Shown: piece by piece, positions 21,237 through 31,137 of the stretch | How the letters are laid out: every line of letters begins with the position of its first letter | How positions within the stretch are numbered: position 1 is the first letter of the stretch | Assembly: GCF_017916325.1 (NCBI RefSeq) | Contig: NC_090170.1 | Coordinates: forward strand, 1,833,501 to 1,897,500 | Direction: 5' to 3' | Source: Leishmania martiniquensis | Lineage: Eukaryota > Euglenozoa > Kinetoplastea > Trypanosomatida > Trypanosomatidae | DNA: 64,000 bases | Made by a program: the position numbers and the translations under genes | Notes under the pieces: generated by a model | Databases searched by the model: none | The model's input: the letters and a program-made list of their open reading frames with translations, nothing else | What the model was told of the DNA's origin: nothing

Positions 21237-22286
21237 ATGCTGAAAGAGTGGTTGCGCGGCTCGTCGAGCGAGGCGGAGAAGCCTCTGGAAGAGAAGAAGC
21301 CCGTGCCGCGTATGGTGGTAGATGCTGAGAAGCCTCTGGAGACGCGTGAGAGCGCCGCGAGCAGGCGCCGTGATGCGTATGAGAAGAAGCTCGCGGACTC
21401 GGCGAAGGAGGGACCGCCGCATCCAAGCAAGATGGTCACCTACGATGGCCTTTTCCGGAAGGCCCAAAGTATCCTCCTGGAGGGTAATGGCAACGAAGTT
21501 CAGGAGGGCATCACGCTCAACATTGCCCGCAACGCACAGAATGCGATGATCTCGACAAAGTGGGCGCTTTCGAACCCGCAGATGTCGCACTGGGAGGTGA
21601 ATCTTCAGATGAACGGCTTCAGCGATATTGTGGCAGCCTCGTGGAACACATTGAACCGCTATCAACTCATGTACCAGCGCGTCTCCAGCACGGGTGCTAT
21701 GCTTGTGACGCAGTTCATGGCGCAGAAACAGGGTGGTATGTCACAGGGAACCGTGTTCGCTATGATGCAGTATCCGTGGCGCTTTGGCGGCTGCACGCAG
21801 GTGCAATACGTGAAGGACCAATCTCTGAACCTGAGCCATGTGCAGCGTCTTATCCGCGGCGTCCACGTTGGCACCAGCCTCACCCTGGAGCCTGCGACGC
21901 ACAGCTCTCACCTCTCGCACGCCATTTCCCTCATGACCGCGAAGAGAGACGCGGGATTCCTGGCCGAGATGACGCCGAGCAAGGGAACATGGAAGATTGC
22001 GGCGACCGCATTCGACTGGGGAACGAACATGGACGCCGCGATGGAGTTGGAGTTCATGGAGGGCCGCGACGGCATGAGGAGTGCTCTGAACGTAGGCTGC
22101 CGGAAGAGCTTCGTCGGCGGGGCGCAGCTGACGGCTTCGCTGTTAGGCTTCAACTTGGCCAAGGTGAATCTGGAGCTGCCTTTCGGCGGCGAGGTTCCCG
22201 GGGCCAATCAGCTCCGCCTCACCTTTAACTGCCAGTATGACATCCACGCTGGCGCAGTGAAGCAGGGCCTCATCTTCACAGCTTAA
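21237..22286 (+). CDS. ATOM40: Mitochondrial outer-membrane import pore, ATOM40-like
   Basis: A 349-aa (about 38 kDa) protein. After a charged N-terminal segment (1-70, rich in Lys and Glu) the rest reads as alternating amphipathic beta-strands without transmembrane helices, for example HWEVNLQMNGFSDIVAA, GTVFAMMQYPWRFGGCTQVQ and KGTWKIAATAFDWGTNMDAA. It ends with a beta-signal-like strand (QLRLTFNCQYDIHAGAVKQG). This is the layout of a 19-strand VDAC/Tom40-type porin. Size, an N-terminal extension and overall divergence fit ATOM40, the archaic outer-membrane translocase that imports proteins into the trypanosomatid mitochondrion. VDAC is the main alternative but is usually shorter (about 280 aa). 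The identification rests on my recall of the family and on strand pattern. Confidence 0.65.
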   Translation: MLKEWLRGSSSEAEKPLEEKKPVPRMVVDAEKPLETRESAASRRRDAYEKKLADSAKEGPPHPSKMVTYDGLFRKAQSILLEGNGNEVQEGITLNIARNAQNAMISTKWALSNPQMSHWEVNLQMNGFSDIVAASWNTLNRYQLMYQRVSSTGAMLVTQFMAQKQGGMSQGTVFAMMQYPWRFGGCTQVQYVKDQSLNLSHVQRLIRGVHVGTSLTLEPATHSSHLSHAISLMTAKRDAGFLAEMTPSKGTWKIAATAFDWGTNMDAAMELEFMEGRDGMRSALNVGCRKSFVGGAQLTASLLGFNLAKVNLELPFGGEVPGANQLRLTFNCQYDIHAGAVKQGLIFTA

Positions 22287-23797
22287 CTCACGCGGTGCTT
22301 TCTCTCTTGGCTTTTACTTTTTGCCCCTGCCGCCTCCCTTTGACGTTGTGTTTGCCCTCTCCAGACTAGTGTCTCTCGTATGAGTAAAGAGATATGTTTT
22401 TTGTTTTTTTTTCCGTCTCGGCGTAGACGAGGGGCGCTGCTGCCGTAATTTGACCGCCTCTGACAAGCCTTTTTTCGAGGCGGGTGGGCCCACAAGATAA
22501 GCGCCAGACGCGTACTCCAGTGAACTGCATGCGTGTAGGGGAGGGACGGGCGGGGGAGGGGGAGCGGCAGGAGCTACAGGAGGAGATATGCGTGGGCCAT
22601 TTGTTCCCGTCTGAGCACCGCGAACAGGGCAGCGCCTTTCTTTGTGCCCTCTCCTCTCTTCCTTCTTTGTGTACGGCTCGTCATCATCGCATGATTGGCG
22701 CTACCCCCGGACTGGGTGCTCTTGGTTCGTGCGTTGAAGTAAGCTCGCGTATGAGGTGCACGGCGGCAGGGATGATGGTGGTGGCGTGCGCGGTCAAACA
22801 CAGATGCGCATCTCTCTCTCTATATATACACACATGGATACATGGGACCCTTGGGGCATGCGTGGGGACTGCCTTCCTCTAGTGGCCTCACATCTGGAAC
22901 TCTACACGTTTGTCACCGTTACACTGGCCGCCACCCTATCCCTGGCTTGCCTCCTCCTCGCTGAAGCCCCTCCTCCGCTATGGCGTGGGCATCGCCTTTT
23001 GAAGTTAACTAACTGAGCGAAAAAAAGTGGGGCGGCAGAAAAGGACACGGGGAGCACGTGAGATGTGTTGGCCGACGCGTCGCCGAGGGTCTCACGTCTT
23101 CGCAGCGCCCCTGTCCGCTTTCTAAAACGAGAAGAAAAATATCCTTTCGCCGTTAAGAAGAAAAGCGCGTCAGAACTGATTGTACCTCGGCCACTGGACG
23201 ACAGCACGACAGGGGAAAGCGCCCGAGGTGGGGGAATAGGCAACACGACGGTGCAGTATTGGATCTTTGCGCGAGGGCAGTCTTGCAAAAAAAAAGGCGC
23301 ACGCTGACTCTGTGCCCGGCCCGGTGCCTGCCGCTGTCTGTCTGCGAGCCTACGCCGAAAGCACGTTTGCGTGCTGCCTTTGGCTTCGCGAAGGAGCGCG
23401 GTGTCTGCGGAGCCGAGCGCTGATGCATTGGCAAATCCCCGCTCGTCTGTTCCTCACCAGTCGCTGCTCGACATGTTGCATACCTGTGGTGCTTTTTCCG
23501 CCTCTCGGGTGACTGCTCTATGGGGCCCCCTGCACCGTTTTCAGTTTCCCCTCCCTTTTCTGTACTCCCGGCTCTCTCCCTCGTAGTCAACATCGCCTTC
23601 CTGCGCCTTCCCCAACCCGCGCCCCTCGCGCCACTCGGGGAGGGGAAACATTGCGACAGTCGACAGGGACAAGAGCACTGACGCTTTTGTAGACGTTTTT
23701 TCGTCGTGTTCGCTATGCGCGACACCTCCGTTTTTCTGAACGCGTTGATTTTTTCAAACGAACCCATTGAGTACATCCCATACTGAGTTTGGCGGCG
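22287..23797 (+). other. Intergenic region
   Basis: No supported gene. Mixed composition with a short TA/CA-rich stretch near 22820-22840. The tract before the next gene is weak; TTTTGTAG at 23685-23692 is one possible acceptor. Confidence 0.6.
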
Positions 23798-26700
23798 ATG
23801 TCGCGCAACTTCTCGGTGCCGTTCGCCGCGCCGGACGATGACAAGCACTATAAGATGTGCAAGAAGATCGCGCAGCTCACCAAGGTGATTTACACCTTGA
23901 ACAACCGATCCGAGGACCATGAGCAGCGCACAGAGTGGCTGCAACAGGCACATAGGCAGGAAATAGCGCAGCTCTGCCAGGAGTATGAGGCGCAGCTTGC
24001 GCGCCTTCAGCAGCAAGTCTCTGCCTTGCAGGCGGATAAGATGCACATCGCGGCGTCGTTGGAGAAGTTCCAGAGAGAGCACCTGCAGTGGGCGCAGGAG
24101 GAATTCAAGACGCGCCTTGCCGCTCTCTCGAAGCAGGTCAGCGAGCAGGAGTCGAAATATGATAGCGCACTGCGGGAGGAGAAGCAGCGAATGGCAGCCG
24201 AGCTGGCGGCGGAGACGAAGCGAGCGCGAGAGAGCAAGGATGCCGAACTGGGGAACCTCGTACGTGAGTACAATGACAAGTACAAGACCATGCTCGCCGA
24301 ACAGCTGGACTCGCGGGATGCGCTGGAGGCAGCACTCAAGAGCGAGTGGGGGAGTAGAGTAGAGGCACTGCAGGCGGAGCTGGCCGCGGCGCAGGGCGAC
24401 ATGAATGCGCAGCTGCAGTCCAAGTCTAAGCTGCTGCAGGAGGCGTTGCAGCGATGCGCAACGCTGTCCAGTGAGAAGGACCGATCCGCCGCTTCGCTTG
24501 ATAAGGCTCACCTGCAGTTGCAGACGCTGCGGACGCAACTGGGGCGCACCGAGGAGGAGTTCGCGGCCGAGCGGCGTCGTCGTGCAACCGTCGACGAGCT
24601 CGAAGCCCAGCTAGAGGCGAAAATGGCGTCCATGGAGTCCGCGCAAGATGTCCTCCTAAGAGAACGCGCTGAGATACAGCAGTCACTCGCAGCTGAGAGG
24701 GCGTTGAACGCGCGGCAAGCGGCTGAGCTGCAAGCACTGGAGAACGAGAAAGCCTGTCTCGCGACCGCAAAGGAGGCCCTAGTCCTGGAGCTGGAGGAGT
24801 GCAAAGCTGCCCTCGCCACCAGCCAGGCACAGCACGACGCCTCGGAGTCGCTGCTCCGTGACCTACATTCCTCCTCGGCTACTCAAGCCTGCTCGCTGAG
24901 TGAGGCCACGCTGAAGCTGGACGAGGCGAAGCAGCGCATCGCCTTCCTCGAGGAGGCGGCTGAAGTGGCCCAGAGCAAGCACCTCGAGGAGGCTGCGCAG
25001 GCGCAACAGCGCTTCGAGAGGGCGCTTCATGAGGCGGCAGAGGCAGCGCGCGTTTCCCAGGCGGAACACGAGGAGGAGTTGCGCAACGCGCGTGCGTCGT
25101 TGCTGTCGAACTCGTCCTTGGCGCAACAAGAACTGACGGAGGCTCACAGGAAAGCAGCTGAGGAACTTATGCGGCAGCACGAGACCGGGATCCGACAGCT
25201 ACAGGCGGAGTTGGCTGCTGCGCAAGAGCAGCTTCAAAGTCTTTCGACTGAGGTGGAGGTGGCAACTTCGCACGTTTCCGCCTTGAGGGCTCAGTGCGCG
25301 GAGCAAGAAGCGCTGCTTCAAAAGCACTCCGAGGAGAGCGTGAGGGAGCGCCTGGAGTTAGAGCAGCAGCTCCAACAACTGCAGCGCGAAGTTGAGGCTG
25401 CTAGAAACAACGGAGCAGCGGAGGCGACTGCTCAGGCGACCGCCCTGGAGCGAGCACAGACAGAGTACGCTGCCGCCTGCGCTGCAGCAGATGCTGCGCA
25501 CGCGAAGGCGCTGCGTGAGGCAGAAGAGAGGAGCGCTGCGCAGCTCACCAGCGTTTCTCGGGAGCACGCGCGACTGCTGCAGGCGATGCAGGAGCAGCAC
25601 GCGGCTCTCATGCAGCGAGCGAAGGAAGACTCAGCGGCACAGGCCATCTTGATGAACCGCAGCGTCGACACACGGCTTGCTGCCCAGCAGCGGGATCATG
25701 CCGAAAAGCTCGCTGCGGTGCGTTCGGCGGCGGCCGCCGCGGAGGAGCAACTCCGCAGCCGCATCTCAGAGCTGGAGGCGCAGCTGCATGAGGCTCTTAG
25801 CGAGAAATCCGCACTTCAAGCGACCAGCAGTGAGGCTCTTCAGAAGCGGCAGGCGAACCTGGAGGAGTTGCAGGCGGCCATGACTAAGGCTCAGGCGGAT
25901 GCAGCTGCTGCGCTCGATCGTGCGCGCCGAGATGCAGACATGCAGCGGTGCAACGAGGTGAACGCGCTGGAGGCGCTGCGTCAGCAGCAGGTCGCCGCTG
26001 AGCGACAGCGCTATGAGAACGCCGTGGCAGCACACAAGGAGGAGATGACGTTAGTGGAGGCGCGTGCTGGGAGGCGTGTGACAGCGATGGAAGCCCGCCT
26101 GCAGGAGACTGTGGCAGTCTCCGAAGAGATGCGGGCAAAGGCCATACAGGAGCTTGAAGCGCGGCTCAACGCTATGTATCAGCTGCAGGAGCGCGAGCTC
26201 ACCTCTGCGCACGACGCCGAGCGCCGCCTGCTGCAGGGCACCATTGATGCAGCGGAAGCCAAGGTGAAGGAGCTGATTTCCACGGTGGCCATGAAAACAG
26301 AGTCGTTAGAGGGGCTCACCGCCCAGCGCGACCAATTACTGGAGGACCTCGCGGAGGCGAGGCGCAGGGGCGAGGCCGCTGTGGTTGCCGAGCGAAACCG
26401 CCGTGCGGCAGATCTGGAGCAGCTGCACCTTACTCATGAGAAGGAACTAAACGCGCTCGGCGTCACGCACAAGGGCATCGTGGACGATTTTGCTCGCCAG
26501 CAGGCCGAGGAGCGGGGTGCGCACCAGGCTCTTGTGGAGCAACTGCAGGGCACGATAGAGGAGCTCCAGTACAAGTACAACTACCGCGAATCCAGGCCAG
26601 AGGATGTCGGGCTCATCAACAAGCTCCTGCAGGAGGTGAAGGAGAAGGAGCTGGCTTTGAGCAAGGCCCATAAGGACATGCGCTTGTACAAATTGGAGCT

Positions 26701-26842
26701 CATCAACAGAGAGGAGAACTACAACAAAATTTTTGGCCGACACCCATCCGTGGCGGACTACTCTGACGTGGCGCAGACGGCCGCGAAGAGTCAGCCCTCG
26801 CTTCCCGGTATCGGCGCCACGTGGAAACACTCGTCGCGGTAG
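23798..26842 (+). CDS. FAM184-like coiled-coil protein
   Basis: A 1014-aa protein from the ATG at 23798; the open frame extends 3 codons upstream but begins at TTG. Almost the whole protein (about 30-940) is continuous Ala/Glu/Gln/Leu-rich heptad sequence. Two short conserved ends identify a family. Near the N-terminus, KHYKMCKKIAQLTKVIYTLN matches the FAM184A/B pattern 'DLHxKMSKKIAQLTKVIYALN'. Near the C-terminus, RPEDVGLINKLLQEVKEKE and YKLELINREENYNKIFGRHP match the FAM184 end 'ELVNREENYNKMFNASP'. Human FAM184 proteins are poorly understood coiled coils. A cytoskeletal, basal-body or flagellar role is plausible but is inference. It is a long rod protein with no visible catalytic domain. 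Confidence 0.75.
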   Translation: MSRNFSVPFAAPDDDKHYKMCKKIAQLTKVIYTLNNRSEDHEQRTEWLQQAHRQEIAQLCQEYEAQLARLQQQVSALQADKMHIAASLEKFQREHLQWAQEEFKTRLAALSKQVSEQESKYDSALREEKQRMAAELAAETKRARESKDAELGNLVREYNDKYKTMLAEQLDSRDALEAALKSEWGSRVEALQAELAAAQGDMNAQLQSKSKLLQEALQRCATLSSEKDRSAASLDKAHLQLQTLRTQLGRTEEEFAAERRRRATVDELEAQLEAKMASMESAQDVLLRERAEIQQSLAAERALNARQAAELQALENEKACLATAKEALVLELEECKAALATSQAQHDASESLLRDLHSSSATQACSLSEATLKLDEAKQRIAFLEEAAEVAQSKHLEEAAQAQQRFERALHEAAEAARVSQAEHEEELRNARASLLSNSSLAQQELTEAHRKAAEELMRQHETGIRQLQAELAAAQEQLQSLSTEVEVATSHVSALRAQCAEQEALLQKHSEESVRERLELEQQLQQLQREVEAARNNGAAEATAQATALERAQTEYAAACAAADAAHAKALREAEERSAAQLTSVSREHARLLQAMQEQHAALMQRAKEDSAAQAILMNRSVDTRLAAQQRDHAEKLAAVRSAAAAAEEQLRSRISELEAQLHEALSEKSALQATSSEALQKRQANLEELQAAMTKAQADAAAALDRARRDADMQRCNEVNALEALRQQQVAAERQRYENAVAAHKEEMTLVEARAGRRVTAMEARLQETVAVSEEMRAKAIQELEARLNAMYQLQERELTSAHDAERRLLQGTIDAAEAKVKELISTVAMKTESLEGLTAQRDQLLEDLAEARRRGEAAVVAERNRRAADLEQLHLTHEKELNALGVTHKGIVDDFARQQAEERGAHQALVEQLQGTIEELQYKYNYRESRPEDVGLINKLLQEVKEKELALSKAHKDMRLYKLELINREENYNKIFGRHPSVADYSDVAQTAAKSQPSLPGIGATWKHSSR

Positions 26843-27998
26843 TGACTCGCGCGTTTCTATGTAGTGGTCATTGTGCGTGTGTGTGTGTGTGTGACTGCAT
26901 GTATGTGTCTGTATGTTGTTGTTTTCTCAAAGTGCCCCATGCCGTGGTGTGCTGCACGGCCGTTTCCTCTCTCTCTTTACCGCTTGGCTTTCATGCCTGT
27001 GGCGTGTGCATGCCTTCCCCCTCTTACCTTTCCACACTCGTGCCGCCGCACCGCTGAACTCGATCATTTCGCTGACCATATGTGTGTGTCTGCCGTTCGC
27101 GGCAGCGCTGTGATCTCATTGGCTCACGTTCTGAGAGAGGAGGACGTATGCTAGAGAGCTGAGGATGCTGTGGCGGCAGAGTGCGATTCTCATGTATATC
27201 ACATGCCTGCAGAGGGGCACGTGCGTTTTTCTTTCGCTCCTCTTCATTCTCTGAGAGCCAGGCCCTAGATCTGTCGCTACCGGGTGCTAATGGCCTCTTC
27301 TTTTTTTATTTTGTATCACAAGTGACCGCGTCCACGAACACAGAGGCTTGAGGACGCAAGGGCGAGATCCCGTCGAGAAGAGGAACAGATGGGCCGGCGC
27401 ACACCAACGCTGCACATCGGAAGAAGAAGCAAAGAAGATGCCGACCTATCAAAGGCCATTTGGGGTGGGGGTGGAAACTGCTGAAAGTGGCCGCCCCTCT
27501 TCTCTTTTTTTCGCTGGTCCCCGGCGAGGAGAGGACAATGGTGCAAGTGCAAAGAAACATCGCATTCATCTATACGGGCAGATAGGCGTCACGGGGCGCG
27601 CTCGGCACAATGCGTTGCTTTGATGACTTCTTTCTAGTTACTCGGAGGAAGGAGCGCCCCCCTCCCCCCACCCCTCCTCCTTAGCGACACCCCTGTGCCT
27701 ATGGAGTGTCTCTCGCCAATGCCCCCGTTCCTCCCCACGACTTTCTTCCTTTGCCGCTCTCCCCCCTCTCTGTCTGTAGATATATATATTCTGCTTTCTG
27801 GTGCCCTTCGCTAACGTGCAGCTTCCTCTTACATTCCGGTGCTGCCCCCGCCTTTCTTCACCGTATCGATCTCCCCCTCCGTTTGCTCTTCTTTTTTAAT
27901 TTATTTCCCACTTGCTCTCCACCATCTCTCCCCCTGGCGTACTCGTTCCTCCAAGAACTCCTCATCTACACCGACACACACGCTTCGAAAAGGGAGTA
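26843..27998 (+). other. Intergenic region
   Basis: No supported gene. GT-rich just after the stop codon and strongly pyrimidine-rich at about 27640-27955, ending in an AG at 27954-27955 that could splice to the ATG at 27999. Confidence 0.65.
26877..26892. repeat. GT microsatellite
   Basis: Eight GT units just downstream of the FAM184-like gene. Confidence 0.75.
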
Positions 27999-29147
27999 AT
28001 GGTCAACGCACTCGCGGAGGAGCTGAAGGCGCGCGGCAACGAAGCCTTCGCGGCTAAGCGCTTTGAGGACGCCATTGTGCTCTATGACAAGGCCATCGAA
28101 ATGGACTCGACGAACTTCGTCTATTACAACAACCGCGCCGCGGCATATCACGAGCTGAAGAACTACACAAAGGCGATTGAGGATGCGAACGCGTCTATAG
28201 CTATCGAGAACAACGCCAAGGCGCATGCACGCATTGGGGCCGCGCTATGGGCCCAAATGAAGTACCGCGAGGCGAAAGAGGAGCTCGAAATGGCAGCGGC
28301 ACTTGAGCCCTCGAAAACGTCCATCAAGGAAAGCATTCAAGCCCTGGAGCAGCTCATCAACCCCATCGGCTCCACCTCTGCTTACGCGCACCGCCGCGGC
28401 GTGCCGCACCCGTATGAGTACGCCCGCGCGGCGGCGGCAGCTAATGCGGCCGTGCCGACGTTCGGCGGCGAGTTTGTGTCGGTGGAGACGGGCACCATCG
28501 GCCTCGTTCTTGATGCCGCTGTCGTAGCCTTGGCGGCACTCCAGGTGTTGGCGTCGTTGTTTGCGCCCTCCATGGCCAACACTCTCTGGACCTACATTCT
28601 GCTGATCACCATGGGCCAGCAGGCCTTGGTGATGCGCGTGCGCAACCTCCTGCAGCTCAAGATGGACGTCCTGAACTCATGGATGACGCACTTCTCCTCG
28701 CTGTTATTTCTTTTGTGCTTCTTTGCCCAGCTTACTCGCGTGCAGCCGATTATTTTCATGCCGATCTTTATGGCTGGCTACAGCATGCTTGACGTTGTGC
28801 ACAAGCAGCAGAAAGTCGCCACCCTGATGGGTCCCCTGTACCGGTTCATTGCCCCGTACGTGAAGCAGGCCGATGAGGCGAAAGACGCCATTCGCATCTT
28901 CGCCGCTACCGTCGAGGCCCTGCTGCTGTTCACAGTCATGTTCAGCGGTGGTGCCTTTTTCACCCCGGCGTACCTCCAGTACGCAAAGTGCCGCTACAAT
29001 TGCGACGGCTACGTGAGGCTCGCATTTAAGGGCCTCCGAATGAATGCCACCCGCATGACTACCAGCTCCTTCATGCCGCGGGTGGTCGACAAGTATGCCC
29101 AGAAGTTCTTCGACCTCCTTCATAACATCGCCTGCCAGCCGGTTTAA
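27999..29147 (+). CDS. TPR co-chaperone domain fused to a TMEM33/Pom33-like membrane domain
   Basis: A 382-aa protein; the upstream in-frame extension starts at TTG, so I take the ATG at 27999. Residues 1-115 form three tetratricopeptide repeats of the Hop/STI1 type. The carboxylate-clamp residues that bind the EEVD tail of Hsp70/Hsp90 appear conserved: K10 and N14 (KARGN), N45 (YYNNRAAAY), and K74 and R78 (NAKAHAR). After a linker with an HRRGVPHP segment, residues about 165-382 hold several hydrophobic helices. The closing part (MFSGGAFFTPAYLQYAKCRY, then a segment with LAFKGLR) lines up with TMEM33 ('MLFSGQGSLLQPFIYYRFLTLRY', then 'LFNELR'). TMEM33/Pom33/Per33 proteins shape the ER and support nuclear pores. 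A role recruiting chaperones to the ER or nuclear envelope is inference. Confidence 0.8.
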   Translation: MVNALAEELKARGNEAFAAKRFEDAIVLYDKAIEMDSTNFVYYNNRAAAYHELKNYTKAIEDANASIAIENNAKAHARIGAALWAQMKYREAKEELEMAAALEPSKTSIKESIQALEQLINPIGSTSAYAHRRGVPHPYEYARAAAAANAAVPTFGGEFVSVETGTIGLVLDAAVVALAALQVLASLFAPSMANTLWTYILLITMGQQALVMRVRNLLQLKMDVLNSWMTHFSSLLFLLCFFAQLTRVQPIIFMPIFMAGYSMLDVVHKQQKVATLMGPLYRFIAPYVKQADEAKDAIRIFAATVEALLLFTVMFSGGAFFTPAYLQYAKCRYNCDGYVRLAFKGLRMNATRMTTSSFMPRVVDKYAQKFFDLLHNIACQPV

Positions 29148-30012
29148 GCACGGAGGACGGCTACATCTAAGTGCCTCTCGGCATCCGTGGGCTCACGGGA
29201 GTTCGCGCCCACCACCAATGCAGTGGGCAACGAGGAGTAAGCAAGCGCCATAGGCAATGACGCGGCTTCTGCTTCTTCAGCCCAGGGAAGGTTGGCTTTG
29301 TTGTTGTAAAAGCAGACGTTTGTAAGTCTCTCTCTCTCGCCGAGTGTGTGTGTGTGCGACGTACGGTTTGCCGCTTTCATGAATTCGCTTTGTGCCGGTC
29401 GTCTTCTCCGTCAAGCGCATGGGCGATCATGGAGGAGCGCCGCGGCACCTACGAGCTGACAAGGCGAAAAAAAACACAACGACAAGGGCAGTGCAGCAAG
29501 CCGCGACGTTTTTCACGGCCAAGTGCCGAGGTGAGGGGGGAAGGGAGGGGGAGGAGGAGGGGGCTCGAGCTTCTCCGATTCCTTTTTTTTCGTTCTTCGC
29601 GGGCCATTGGTACCCTAAACCCCTCTCACATATCACTCTGTGCAGTCAAGCATATGGGCTGCTTCCCACAGCCCGCACGCGTGACGTCTTTCCCGCGTCC
29701 CATCTCCACTGCCTCAACGCCTGTCACTCCCTCCTTTTCTGCCTGGCTCGAGTGCACCACAGACTCGCTGGTGCACCTGCCCTGCGCCGTCCGCCCTCTG
29801 CCTCCCTTCTTTTTTTATTGGAACGACTGTAGGCGCGCGCCTCTCTTCTCCTCCTCCTCCCTGTGAAACAGCTTCAGCGTGGGCGCCTGCTCGTTCACAT
29901 CGGACCTCGCTTTCTTGGCGTGCCTCCAACTCAAACATTTGGTACAGAACCTCTTCAGCTTCCCTTTCGTGTGTGCGAGAACCAGACGCGTCCGCTGTCG
30001 CAAGTGAGCTTT
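29148..30012 (+). other. Intergenic region upstream of DMC1
   Basis: No supported gene. It contains a pyrimidine tract at about 29680-29830 ending in TGTAG (29828-29832), a likely acceptor for DMC1. Confidence 0.6.
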
Positions 30013-31137
30013 ATGCCTGCGTCATTCTTGTCCGCTCTGAAAACTCCTAACACTACCATGCAGCAGCAACAGCACCATGCAAACTTCGCTGAGGAGCGTG
30101 TCGTCGACCGCGGTGCCGCCTTCGCAGAGTATCAGCCACTCCACAACTCCGTCAACGCAGAGGCGGCGGGGCAGCCTTTACTGGAGGTGGAACGTCTTGC
30201 GGAGCACGGAATCGGGGCCGCAGACATCACCAAGCTGAAGCAGGCAGGAATCTTTACCGTTCCTGGCGTTCAGATGCAGTGCAGGAAAGACCTCACCCAG
30301 ATAAAAGGTCTCTCCGAGGCTAAGGTGGACAAGATCATCGACGCTGCGCGGCGCGTGAGCGAGGTGGGCTTCATCACTGGTTCCAGTTACCTGCAGCAGC
30401 GCAGCACTGTTCTACGCATCTCCACCGGGAGCACGGCGCTCGATCAGCTCCTCGGCGGCGGCGGCATCGAGAGCCGCTCCATTACAGAGGCGTTCGGGGA
30501 GTTCCGCACGGGCAAGACGCAGATCGGGCACACTCTATGCGTGACCTGTCAGCTGCCTCTGGAGATGGGTGGTGGCAACGGAAAGGCGGTTTACGTGGAC
30601 ACGGAGGGCACCTTTCGCCCGGAGCGGATTCGGCCTATTGCGGAGCGCTTCGGGCTGGAGCCGGGCTCCGTGCTGGACAACATCCTTGTCGCTCGCGCCT
30701 ACACACACGAGCATCAGGCCCACCTGCTCTCGCTGGTAGCGGCCAAGATGGCGGAGGATCAGTTCAGCCTGCTCATAGTTGACAGCATCACCGCTCTCTT
30801 CCGCGTCGACTTCTCTGGCCGTGGTGAGCTCGCGGAACGGCAGCAGAAGTTGGCGAAGATGCTGAGCCAGCTAATGAAAATTTCGGAAGAGTTCAATATT
30901 GCCGTGTACATCACCAACCAGGTGGTCTCCGACCCCGGTGGCGCCTCAATGTTTGTGGCGGACCCAAAGAAGCCTGTCGGTGGCCACATCCTCGCCCATG
31001 CCTCGACGACGCGACTTTCCCTGCGTAAGGGTCGTGGCGATCAACGCGTTTGCAAAATATTCGATAGCCCATCGTTACCGGAGCTCGAGTGCGTCTACAG
31101 TATTTCAGAGCAGGGGATCACTGATGCGGTGGAGTGA
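30013..31137 (+). CDS. DMC1: Meiotic-type recombinase DMC1
   Basis: A RecA/Rad51-family strand-exchange ATPase. From the ATG at 30013 it is 374 aa. A second in-frame ATG at 30058 gives 359 aa and is equally plausible; the frame runs further upstream only from non-ATG codons. It has an N-terminal helix-hairpin-helix region (about 60-115, with [20 protein letters not shown] and [12 protein letters not shown]). Walker A is GEFRTGKT (162-169) and Walker B is LLIVDS (D257). The L1/L2 DNA-binding region includes [20 protein letters not shown]. The [19 protein letters not shown] block is the DMC1 rather than the RAD51 type. DMC1 acts in homologous recombination between homologues; its presence is part of the evidence for meiosis-like exchange in Leishmania. 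A glutamine-rich run follows the second ATG. Confidence 0.95.
   Translation: MPASFLSALKTPNTTMQQQQHHANFAEERVVDRGAAFAEYQPLHNSVNAEAAGQPLLEVERLAEHGIGAADITKLKQAGIFTVPGVQMQCRKDLTQIKGLSEAKVDKIIDAARRVSEVGFITGSSYLQQRSTVLRISTGSTALDQLLGGGGIESRSITEAFGEFRTGKTQIGHTLCVTCQLPLEMGGGNGKAVYVDTEGTFRPERIRPIAERFGLEPGSVLDNILVARAYTHEHQAHLLSLVAAKMAEDQFSLLIVDSITALFRVDFSGRGELAERQQKLAKMLSQLMKISEEFNIAVYITNQVVSDPGGASMFVADPKKPVGGHILAHASTTRLSLRKGRGDQRVCKIFDSPSLPELECVYSISEQGITDAVE

Noticed and set aside
23153..24538. Minus-strand open frame of 461 codons
   Set aside because: It overlaps the start of the FAM184-like gene on the other strand, and its composition mirrors that gene's repeats.
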